DNA of 11,998 nucleotides from JACTUC01 sp964477685 (GTDB taxonomy: Archaea; Thermoproteota; Methanomethylicia; Methanomethylicales; Methanomethylicaceae). Location of the stretch: contig CAYZHK010000048.1 in the NCBI GenBank assembly GCA_964477685.1, positions 1-11,998 of the forward strand. The letters are read 5' to 3'. The notes beneath the pieces were generated by a model. It was given only the letters and a program-made list of their open reading frames with translations, searched no databases and had not been told where the DNA came from. How positions within the stretch are numbered: the first letter of the stretch is position 1; each line of letters begins with the position of its first letter. Shown here piece after piece: positions 1 through 5,502 of the stretch. Both the position numbers and the translations under genes were made by a program.

Positions 1-783
1 CTCATGTACTATGATGGCGCCAACCTCCAGGGGATAATGGGGTGGGCCAGACCGGGCGACCTTGGATTCGATATCGTCCACCTCAACCTCCACAAGACCT
101 TCTCAACGCCCCATGGCGGGGGCGGGCCTGGGGCAGGGCCCGTGGGTGTGAAGGAAGACCTCGCAGAGCTCCTGCCGTCACCCACCGTGCGCAGGGGCGC
201 CGGGAAGTATGCCTGGGACTGGGGGACGCCGAAGAGCATAGGGAGGATGAGGGGCGGCCACGGGAGCTTCCCAGTCCTGGTCAGGGCCTATGTCTATCTC
301 CTCTCCATGGGGTCGGAAGGCCTGAGGCTGTCGTGCGGGGTGTCGGTGCTGAACACCAATTACTTTGCCAAGAGGGCTTCAGGGATCAGGGGGTTCTCGA
401 TGCCCTTTGGCAGCGCGGCGAGGAAGCATGAGGTGGTCATCAGCGCCGGCAGGATGCAGGAGGAGACCGGAGTGGGGGCCCTAGACATTGCGAAGGGGCT
501 GCTGGATTTCGGCCTGCACCCGCCCACGATTTACTTCCCGCTCATCGTGAAAGAGGCGCTGATGTTCGAGTTCACCGAGACGGAGACGAGGGAGAACATC
601 GACAGGTACGTGGAGGCGCTCCGCGAGATCTCCCGTATTGCCTATGCCGACCCCGAAAGGCTGAAGTCGGCCCCCCACAACACCTCCGTGGGCAGGCTGG
701 ACGATGTGAGAGCCAGCCATCCAAGGACCCTCTGCCTGAGCGAGAGGATGCGCAGGAGGCTCCTCCAGGGGGCCGGCACATAA
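1..783 (+). CDS. gcvPB: Glycine dehydrogenase (decarboxylating) subunit 2, 3' part only
   Basis: C-terminal part of the P-protein of the glycine cleavage system. This PLP enzyme decarboxylates glycine and passes the aminomethyl group to the lipoylated H-protein. The reading frame is open from the first base, and the first ATG (base 4) is internal, so the gene begins left of the window. About 260 of the usual ~480 residues are present. The diagnostic PLP motif NLHKTFSTPHGGGG is present, with the Schiff-base lysine at codon 94-96, followed by GPVGV. The C-terminal half carries the expected HEVVIS, DIAKGLLDFG and HPPTIYFPL segments. In archaea with a split P-protein, gcvPA normally lies just upstream, which cannot be seen here. 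The gene ends in TAA, and a fresh promoter follows for the CBS gene, so it is probably the last gene of its operon. Family assignment is firm. Confidence 0.95.
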   Translation, partial: LMYYDGANLQGIMGWARPGDLGFDIVHLNLHKTFSTPHGGGGPGAGPVGVKEDLAELLPSPTVRRGAGKYAWDWGTPKSIGRMRGGHGSFPVLVRAYVYLLSMGSEGLRLSCGVSVLNTNYFAKRASGIRGFSMPFGSAARKHEVVISAGRMQEETGVGALDIAKGLLDFGLHPPTIYFPLIVKEALMFEFTETETRENIDRYVEALREISRIAYADPERLKSAPHNTSVGRLDDVRASHPRTLCLSERMRRRLLQGAGT

Positions 784-787
784 AAAT

Positions 788-796
788 GGATATAAC
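788..796 (+). promoter_or_regulatory. Archaeal TATA box for the CBS-domain gene
   Basis: GGATATAAC, preceded by an A-run (a possible BRE), lies directly after the gcvPB stop. GATATA begins at 789, 31 nt before the ATG at 820. That is about the TATA-to-start-site distance in archaea, so the transcript would be leaderless or nearly so. No Shine-Dalgarno sequence precedes the ATG, which agrees. A near-identical box lies at the same distance before metG. Confidence 0.55.
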
Positions 797-819
797 CCTA
801 TTTCCACAGAGCCTCTTGC

Positions 820-1317
820 ATGGTAAGGGGAATTAACTTCTTTACGAAGCCCATAAGATATTCCATGCGCCAGTGCGTAGCGGTGCTGAAGGGAGACGAC
901 ATGGTGGACGAGGCTCTGGAGCTGATGAAGAAGACCAACCTGGGCTGCGTCGCTGTTCTGATGGACGGAGGGCATCTCGGCATCGTGACTGAGAGGGACA
1001 TGATGTTCCGGGTATTGGCCCAATCCAAGAGCGCAGGCGCGACAAAGCTGAAGGAGGTGGCGACGAAGAACCCGATCACGGTGACGGAGAATTCATCCCT
1101 CGAGAGCGCACTCAGGATAATGAGAGACCGAAAGCTCCGGAGGCTTATTGTGGTGGACAAGGAGAACAGGCCGGTGGGGACATTGGACCAGAGGATGTTC
1201 TTCGCAGCCCTAGTTGACGTCCTTCTGGAGGAGCCGGAGGCGGCTTTTGAGGGGAGAGGCTTCATAGAGCGCTATATCCAGGACATTGTCGAGAATCCCC
1301 CGGAGCCGTGTCAGTGA
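820..1317 (+). CDS. Two-CBS-domain protein
   Basis: Stand-alone protein of 165 residues built from a tandem pair of CBS domains (Bateman module), roughly residues 10-75 and 83-145. Typical CBS features are visible: DEALELMKKTNLGCVAVL then GIVTERDM in the first domain, and PITVTENSSLESALRIM then RRLIVVD and PVGTLDQ in the second. Such modules bind adenosyl ligands (AMP, ATP, SAM) or other nucleotides and usually regulate a partner. No catalytic domain is attached, so the specific role is unknown. The protein is predicted soluble. The ATG at 820 is chosen because it sits 31 nt after a TATA box; a later ATG (V-R-Y-S-M region, base 865) is possible. The 3' end overlaps the convergent permease gene by 7 bp. 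Proximity to gcvPB is probably incidental because this gene has its own promoter. Confidence 0.9.
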   Translation: MVRGINFFTKPIRYSMRQCVAVLKGDDMVDEALELMKKTNLGCVAVLMDGGHLGIVTERDMMFRVLAQSKSAGATKLKEVATKNPITVTENSSLESALRIMRDRKLRRLIVVDKENRPVGTLDQRMFFAALVDVLLEEPEAAFEGRGFIERYIQDIVENPPEPCQ

Positions 1318-2729
1318 AACAGCAGGATCAGGTATATCTGCCCGATGAGCATGGGGACGAGGCCGCCAAGGAGGCCGATCCAAAGCCACCTGAAGAACCG
1401 CATATGGTAATTGAACTTCTTCTCGAGCATGCCGAGGGCAACTATGTTCGCCGTGCTGCCGATCATGGTGATGTTCCCCCCGAAGACGCCCCCGAAGAGG
1501 AGGGCCCACCAGAGGGGCGGCCCGCTGAAGCCGAGGTGTATCAGGCTTTCGACCACTGGGATGAGGGCGGCCACCAGGACGACGTTATCCAGCATGGAGG
1601 ATGCGAGGCCGCTGAACCAGAGCAGAAAGGCGGTGATCTGTGTCGGGGACGTGGCTATGCCCGAGATGGCTGAGGCCAGGAGGTCGGTCAAGCCGGTATA
1701 GGATAGGGCCCCTGCCTTGGCGAAGAGAAACATGAAGAAGAGGAGGGTCCACCAGTCGACGCCCTTCTCGACAATCTTCTGGGCATGGCTCCTCTTCCAT
1801 AGGAGCCCAAGGGCCGCCCCCGCGAAGACCGCCACGAAGAGGTAGGTATAGACGGCCATGCCCAGCGCCACCTCTATCCTATAGTGCGCCGCTACCCCGG
1901 CTATGGTGGCGAAGAGGAGCACGCCACTGAGTTTCATCCCCCGCACCTTGTCCTCGGCTATGACCTCGAAGACTTCGGATCCCCCCTCGGAAAGGCGCTG
2001 GGTGACCATTGCCTTGTACTCTGCCAGCGGCTTCCTGTACCAGAACGTGCAGATTAGGATGAGGGCGATGAGGGACACTGCCACGACCGGCGTGGCGAAT
2101 AGGATAAAGTCCTCGAAGGTGAGGCCGGCCCTAAGGCCTATAAGGATTCCCACCGGGTTGCCAAGCATCGTTGCCCCGCTTCCGATGTTTGTCGCCAGGA
2201 CGCAGGATATGACAAAGGGGAGGGGGTCGATGTCGAAATACTGGCAGTACTCGAAGACCAGGGCGGTTATGAACAGGATCGAGGTCACCTCGTCCACCAG
2301 GGCAGCCATGAAGGTCGACAGCATCAGCAGTATTATCATGACTTTCTTTGGGTCATACTTGGTTGCCTTCAGTATTTTGCCGAGGAGCCAGGTGAAGAAA
2401 CCGCTCTCGTTGGCGATGTACACAACGATCATCATTGAAATCAGGAAGAGGATGACATCGAGGTTCATGAAGGCGAGCATGTGCTCGACATTCAGTGTCT
2501 GCGTGGCCAGCAGGACGCAGATGCCTCCAAAGGCGATGGCAAGCCTGAAGCGCCAGAAGGCGAGCGTGCCCAGGACGGTCGCAATGAATATCGTGCCTGC
2601 CATGGTCTGAACAAAGTCGCCCAAGAGAAACCAGAGGAAGGCCCCCACAACGGCAATGGCCAGCAAATACAGTATCGTGTCACGGTGATGGGTGGGCGCA
2701 GGATCTCCTTGGGCACCGAACACTTGCAA
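1311..2729 (-). CDS. NhaD/ArsB-family ion transporter (SLC13-like superfamily permease)
   Basis: Polytopic membrane protein of about 472 residues with ten to twelve hydrophobic segments. It shows the internal duplication typical of the ion-transporter superfamily that includes ArsB, NhaD and the P protein. The first-half signature is a membrane-buried ALVDEVTSIL followed by NIGSGATMLGNPVGI (about residues 181-195). The second-half equivalents are SSMLDNVVLVAALIP and GGNITMIGSTANIV (from about residue 417). Substrate (Na+/H+ exchange, arsenite, or a dicarboxylate-like anion) cannot be decided from sequence; no arsenic gene (arsR, arsC, arsA) is adjacent. The frame is open upstream to TTG 2804 and ATG 2798, but a TATA-like element at 2770-2779 lies downstream of those codons. 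TTG 2729 has AAGGGG five nt before it, so I prefer that start; GTG 2723 is an alternative. The 3' end overlaps the CBS gene by 7 bp. Confidence 0.85.
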   Translation of the reverse strand: MQVFGAQGDPAPTHHRDTILYLLAIAVVGAFLWFLLGDFVQTMAGTIFIATVLGTLAFWRFRLAIAFGGICVLLATQTLNVEHMLAFMNLDVILFLISMMIVVYIANESGFFTWLLGKILKATKYDPKKVMIILLMLSTFMAALVDEVTSILFITALVFEYCQYFDIDPLPFVISCVLATNIGSGATMLGNPVGILIGLRAGLTFEDFILFATPVVAVSLIALILICTFWYRKPLAEYKAMVTQRLSEGGSEVFEVIAEDKVRGMKLSGVLLFATIAGVAAHYRIEVALGMAVYTYLFVAVFAGAALGLLWKRSHAQKIVEKGVDWWTLLFFMFLFAKAGALSYTGLTDLLASAISGIATSPTQITAFLLWFSGLASSMLDNVVLVAALIPVVESLIHLGFSGPPLWWALLFGGVFGGNITMIGSTANIVALGMLEKKFNYHMRFFRWLWIGLLGGLVPMLIGQIYLILLFH

Positions 2730-2734
2730 TATGA

Positions 2735-2740
2735 CCCCTT
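2735..2740 (-). promoter_or_regulatory. Ribosome binding site deciding the permease start
   Basis: AAGGGG on the minus strand, separated by five nt (TCATA) from TTG 2729. It supports this codon over the upstream ATG 2798, which has no purine-rich element before it. Confidence 0.4.
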
Positions 2741-2764
2741 GTGTAGTCCCTATAGTAGATAGCG

Positions 2765-2933
2765 TTTTTCCATTAATAGACTTATCGCATGGGCGCATGG
2801 CCAAGAAAGGCGTTTTGGGGAGATTTTGGCAACCTTTTCCCTTGGAGCCTTTTCCATCGTCCCCTTGTGTTTTTCCATTCTGCTCTGCGCAGCGATGGCC
2901 TCAGACGCCTGTTCTTGTTTTTTCATTCCGCTC
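2765..2933 (+). repeat. Dispersed T-rich motif (TTTTTCCATT) in the divergent intergenic region
   Basis: The region between the permease and the DUF59 gene holds exact copies of TTTTTCCATT at 2765-2774 and 2870-2879. Weaker copies are TTTTCCATC at 2850-2858 and TTTTTTCATT at 2918-2927. The copies at 2870-2885 and 2918-2933 extend to a 16-base match with two differences (TTTTTCCATTCTGCTC and TTTTTTCATTCCGCTC). The first overlaps the permease TATA-like box and the last abuts the DUF59 TATA box, an arrangement that would suit operators for a shared regulator. The stretch is pyrimidine-rich, so chance similarity is a real alternative. Confidence 0.35.
2770..2779 (-). promoter_or_regulatory. TATA-like box for the permease gene
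   Basis: CTATTAATGG on the minus strand. A start site about 25 nt downstream (near 2750) would give a leader of roughly 20 nt before TTG 2729, enough to hold the AAGGGG element. The box overlaps one copy of the T-rich motif TTTTTCCATT described for this intergenic region. Confidence 0.4.
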
Positions 2934-2936
2934 ATG

Positions 2937-2945
2937 TTTTTATAG
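2937..2945 (+). promoter_or_regulatory. TATA box for the DUF59-MoaD operon
   Basis: TTTTTATAG on the plus strand. About 32 nt separate its end from the ATG at 2978, giving a predicted leader of about 10 nt with room for only the short GGAG immediately before the ATG. Confidence 0.5.
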
Positions 2946-2977
2946 TGCAGATTGGATTTGTAGATAGGGATCGGAGT

Positions 2978-3265
2978 ATGGGGAAAGAGATTGAGGGGAA
3001 AGTCCTGGAAGCCTTGAAGACGGTCATGGACCCGGAGACGGGGATGAGCATGGTGGACATGCAGCTCATCAACAAGATCGAAGAGGTCGATGGCGTGGTG
3101 GCCATCGAGTTCATGCCCTCCAGTCCCATGTGCCCAATCGCATTCTACCTGGCCGACGAGATAAAGAAGGCGGCCAAGCAGGTGGATGGGGTGAAAAAGG
3201 TAAGGGTAAACTGCAAGGGGCACATGATGGAGGATCAGATCAACAAGAGCGTGAACGAGGAGTAG
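2978..3265 (+). CDS. MIP18/DUF59-family Fe-S cluster assembly factor (SufT/PaaD-like)
   Basis: Small acidic protein of 95 residues matching the single-domain MIP18 family (DUF59). Members take part in maturation or transfer of Fe-S clusters (SufT in bacteria, the CIA factor MIP18 in eukaryotes, PaaD in phenylacetate oxygenase assembly). The N-terminal EGKVLEALKTVMDPETGMSMVD matches the family pattern in which DPE is followed by a short loop and VDLGLI. The conserved cysteine lies in SSPMCPIAFYLADEI, and a second cysteine is in VNCKGHM near the C-terminus. The frame extends upstream, but that extension has no family similarity and runs through the promoter, so ATG 2978 with GGAG before it is the start. 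The gene ends in TAG and the MoaD-like gene starts 7 nt later, so the two are almost certainly co-transcribed. The target apoprotein is unknown. Confidence 0.88.
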   Translation: MGKEIEGKVLEALKTVMDPETGMSMVDMQLINKIEEVDGVVAIEFMPSSPMCPIAFYLADEIKKAAKQVDGVKKVRVNCKGHMMEDQINKSVNEE

Positions 3266-3272
3266 CCCTCCT
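3258..3272 (+). promoter_or_regulatory. SD-sequestering hairpin at the DUF59-MoaD junction
   Basis: AGGAG (3258-3262) pairs perfectly with CTCCT (3268-3272) around a five-nt loop that contains the DUF59 stop codon. AGGAG is the only plausible ribosome binding site for TTG 3273, ten nt away. Folding would hide it, and ribosomes terminating on DUF59 would open it, giving translational coupling. The stem is only 5 bp, so this is tentative. Confidence 0.3.
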
Positions 3273-3542
3273 TTGCTGGTCGAGGTCAGGCTCTTTGCCA
3301 ACCTGAAGGAAGCTGCCGGGAAGGAGAGCCTTTTTTTCGAGTTTCCAGAACCGCCCACCGTCAGGGAGCTGCTGGCGAGGCTGTTGGAGGAGCAGCCAGC
3401 CCTCCGGAAGGTGCTAATCGGGGAAGGCGGCTATGATGACCGCTACAAGGTGCTCGTTGGCACCGATATTGTCTTTCCAGAGGATTTTGGGAGAAAGGCA
3501 GGAACGAGGTTCGCGATACTGCCGCCGGTCAGCGGTGGCTGA
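3273..3542 (+). CDS. MoaD/ThiS-family sulfur carrier or SAMP-like protein
   Basis: Beta-grasp (ubiquitin-fold) protein of 89 residues. The N-terminal strand VEVRLFANLKEAAGKES and the C-terminal AILPPVSGG are classic for MoaD/ThiS. The protein ends exactly in Gly-Gly, the tail that an E1-like enzyme adenylates and thiocarboxylates. Roles in the family are molybdopterin synthesis, thiamine or tRNA thiolation, and, in archaea, protein conjugation (SAMPs). MoaD is slightly favoured by the F-A-N-L-K-E start, but no moa or mob gene is nearby. The best start is TTG 3273, placing the first strand right at the N-terminus. It follows the DUF59 gene by 7 nt. Its last 14 bp overlap the convergent methylthiotransferase gene, itself a sulfur-inserting enzyme, so a sulfur-supply link is plausible but unproven. 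Confidence 0.88.
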   Translation: MLVEVRLFANLKEAAGKESLFFEFPEPPTVRELLARLLEEQPALRKVLIGEGGYDDRYKVLVGTDIVFPEDFGRKAGTRFAILPPVSGG

Positions 3543-4791
3543 TCTCCCCCAGCAGGAAGAAGGGAGTGGCGGAGGTGATTGCCACCTCCATGCGCCTCCC
3601 AATCGAGGACCTTCGGACCGTCGGCAAGGCAACGGTCTTGTATTCATCCGTCCTCGCGATGACCCCTCCCCTCCAGAAAGCATCCACGACGGTGGCGGAG
3701 ACCTGCCTCCCTACCCACTCGGAATTCACTTCCATCTGGATTCCGCGGACCAGATGAGTGAGGGCCTGGCTCCTCTTCTTCTTAACATCCTCGGGGACCT
3801 GCCGCATGGCGGCAGCAGGGGTATGGGGGCGCGGCGAGTAGCGGGCTATGTGAGTTTTGCAGGGCCTCGACCCCTCGATGAGCTCGCAGGTCATGGCGAA
3901 GTCTTCTTTGACCTCCCCGGGGAATCCCACAATGACGTCGGTATAGAGGGTGAGGCCGGGCTGGCTGGACCTGAGGCAAGACACAACCCCACGGAAGCCG
4001 CCTGCGGTATATGGGCGACCCATGAGCCCCAGCACCCTGTCGCTTCCGCTCTGGACCGGGATGTGCGCGAATTTGTAGATCTTGGCTGCCCGATAGGAGG
4101 CGGCGAGGCGGTCCAGAAACGGTGTGGCCGAGGAGGGGCCGAACATGCCCACCCTGATCCTGAAGTCTCCTTCCAGCGCCGAAACCGCGTCGAGCAGGCC
4201 GGGGAGGTCGGTCCCCAGGTCCCTCCCGTAGACTCCGCTGTCCTGGGCCGAGAGGAATATCTCCTTCGCCCCCTGGCCCACGGCCGCTGCCACCGAGTCC
4301 AGAACCCTCTGGCGCGGGACGCTGGCTAGGCTGCCCCTGGCCAGCCGGACGATGCAGTAGGCGCAGTTCCCGAGGCACCCTCTGGAGATGGCCACGAGGT
4401 GGCGGACTCCCTTCCGGTAGGGCGCAGGTGGGGGGGTGCCGAGGGAATGCTCCATTGCAATGGTCCTTCTGTCCCTGGCAAGGGCCTCTGCCACCATGGG
4501 CAGGTTGTGGGGGGAGACGATCGAGGCTTGGGGGAAGGCAGAGCTGATGGCGGAAGGCTGGACCTCTGCCATGCAGCCCGTGACCACAATTTTCTTCCCT
4601 TTGGCTGAGGAGATGTACCTCAGGACCTTCAGTTCGGTATCCCTCCTGACGGTGCAGCTGTTCACCACCACTGCCTCCGCAGGGGCGAGTTTGGCGCTGA
4701 TCTCGTAGCCGGCACTCCTCAGCAGGCCCTCAACAGCAGCGGTCTCGGCGCGGTTGGAGGAGCAACCGAAGGTTTTAATGAAGACTCGCAT
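3529..4791 (-). CDS. tRNA-t6A37 methylthiotransferase (archaeal MiaB/CDKAL1-like, e-MtaB)
   Basis: Radical-SAM methylthiotransferase of 420 residues that converts t6A to ms2t6A at position 37 of ANN-decoding tRNAs. Domain order is as expected. The N-terminal UPF0004 domain has its three cluster cysteines at C10 (TFGCSSN), C46 (NSCTV) and C73 (TGCMA). The radical-SAM domain has CLGNCAYC, with cysteines at 139, 143 and 146. The C-terminal TRAM-like part covers about residues 355-420. The further motifs HIPVQSGSDRVL and DVIVGFPGE are typical of the MiaB family. The NSCTV motif and overall length fit the archaeal/eukaryotic MtaB subgroup better than MiaB or RimO. It needs two 4Fe-4S clusters and a sulfur source. 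It is the last gene of the metG-PHP operon, starting 19 nt after the PHP stop, and overlaps the MoaD-like gene by 14 bp tail to tail. Confidence 0.92.
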   Translation of the reverse strand: MRVFIKTFGCSSNRAETAAVEGLLRSAGYEISAKLAPAEAVVVNSCTVRRDTELKVLRYISSAKGKKIVVTGCMAEVQPSAISSAFPQASIVSPHNLPMVAEALARDRRTIAMEHSLGTPPPAPYRKGVRHLVAISRGCLGNCAYCIVRLARGSLASVPRQRVLDSVAAAVGQGAKEIFLSAQDSGVYGRDLGTDLPGLLDAVSALEGDFRIRVGMFGPSSATPFLDRLAASYRAAKIYKFAHIPVQSGSDRVLGLMGRPYTAGGFRGVVSCLRSSQPGLTLYTDVIVGFPGEVKEDFAMTCELIEGSRPCKTHIARYSPRPHTPAAAMRQVPEDVKKKRSQALTHLVRGIQMEVNSEWVGRQVSATVVDAFWRGGVIARTDEYKTVALPTVRRSSIGRRMEVAITSATPFFLLGEISHR

Positions 4792-4810
4792 GGCGCTTCA
4801 AGACGCCCCC

Positions 4811-5485
4811 TTAGGGTTGGCCTAGGCCTGCCCTCCTCAGGAGGGTGCGCGCAAAGGCTTCGAGGGTTGTCGCCAATGGGGTCCTCCCTCCCTGGGGGGA
4901 GGTCTTCCCGGACCTTATGGCCTCAAGCACAGCATCCAGGGAGCGGCCCGATCCCTCGACTAGGGTGTAGGCGTCGCCGACAGCCTTGGCGATGTGGGCA
5001 TCGCTGGAGGCGAGCCTCGGCAGGGAGAGGCGGTCTGCCAGCATGGCCGCGCTCCTGTTGTACCTGTCCGCAGTCGATGCGTTGAGGGTCTCTAGGGGGA
5101 GGCGGAGGTCAGCGGACCTCCGCACAACGCCCTCACCGACTCCGTGGCTCAGGGGGTCTGTTGGGTGCGGTATGAATGGGACAGAGCCGTCGGCGAGGGC
5201 GCGTCTGGCGGCGTCAGCAAAGCTCGTCCCCGGCGGAAAGACCCTCTTGGGCATCAGGATTACGAAGTGACCCTCAGCCGTGCTGACCTCCACCCCTGGG
5301 ATGATGGTCAAGCCTGTCCGCTCGGAGAGGGAGGCGGCAGCGAGGCTTTCCATGATCACGTTATGGTCCGTTATGGCGATGCCGTCCAGCCCCTTTTTCC
5401 TGGCGGCCTCCGCCATCTCGAGGGCCGAGGAGACTCCATCGTGGGAGGCGCAGGTGTGGACATGGAGGTCGAGCTTCAGCTGCAA
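4811..5485 (-). CDS. PHP-domain metal-dependent phosphoesterase
   Basis: Single-domain protein of about 224 residues in the polymerase-and-histidinol-phosphatase superfamily. The metal-binding set is complete: LDLHVHT (H8, H10) with HDG (D16), TDHN (H41), PGVEVST (E66), IPHP (H107) and SSDAH (D162, H164). Relatives hydrolyse phosphomonoesters, cyclic phosphodiesters or the 3',5'-bisphosphates of nucleosides, with a trinuclear metal site. The substrate cannot be read from the sequence. Start choice: TTG 5485 is preceded by GGAAGG and puts the first metal-binding motif at residue 6, as in relatives. GTG 5506 overlaps the metG stop (GTGA) and is the alternative. The frame extends further upstream, inside metG, but that part is a shadow of metG. 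The gene sits between metG and a tRNA-modification gene, hinting at RNA or nucleotide metabolism. Confidence 0.88.
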   Translation of the reverse strand: MQLKLDLHVHTCASHDGVSSALEMAEAARKKGLDGIAITDHNVIMESLAAASLSERTGLTIIPGVEVSTAEGHFVILMPKRVFPPGTSFADAARRALADGSVPFIPHPTDPLSHGVGEGVVRRSADLRLPLETLNASTADRYNRSAAMLADRLSLPRLASSDAHIAKAVGDAYTLVEGSGRSLDAVLEAIRSGKTSPQGGRTPLATTLEAFARTLLRRAGLGQP

Positions 5486-5502
5486 GTTCCTTCCTTCCCC
5501 GC

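Noticed and set aside
1903..2610. Long plus-strand open frame of 235 codons opposite the permease
   Set aside because: It is antisense to a well-supported membrane protein gene, has basic, low-complexity composition and no family motif; such frames are common opposite GC-rich genes.
2789..2977. N-terminal extension of the DUF59 frame, 63 codons upstream of ATG 2978
   Set aside because: It is rich in Phe, Trp and Arg, has no family similarity, and would place the TATA box inside the coding region.
3433..4329. Plus-strand open frame of 298 codons overlapping the MoaD tail and the methylthiotransferase gene
   Set aside because: It is the shadow of a gene with intact radical-SAM motifs on the other strand and overlaps a complete Gly-Gly-ending protein; no promoter or ribosome binding site fits it.
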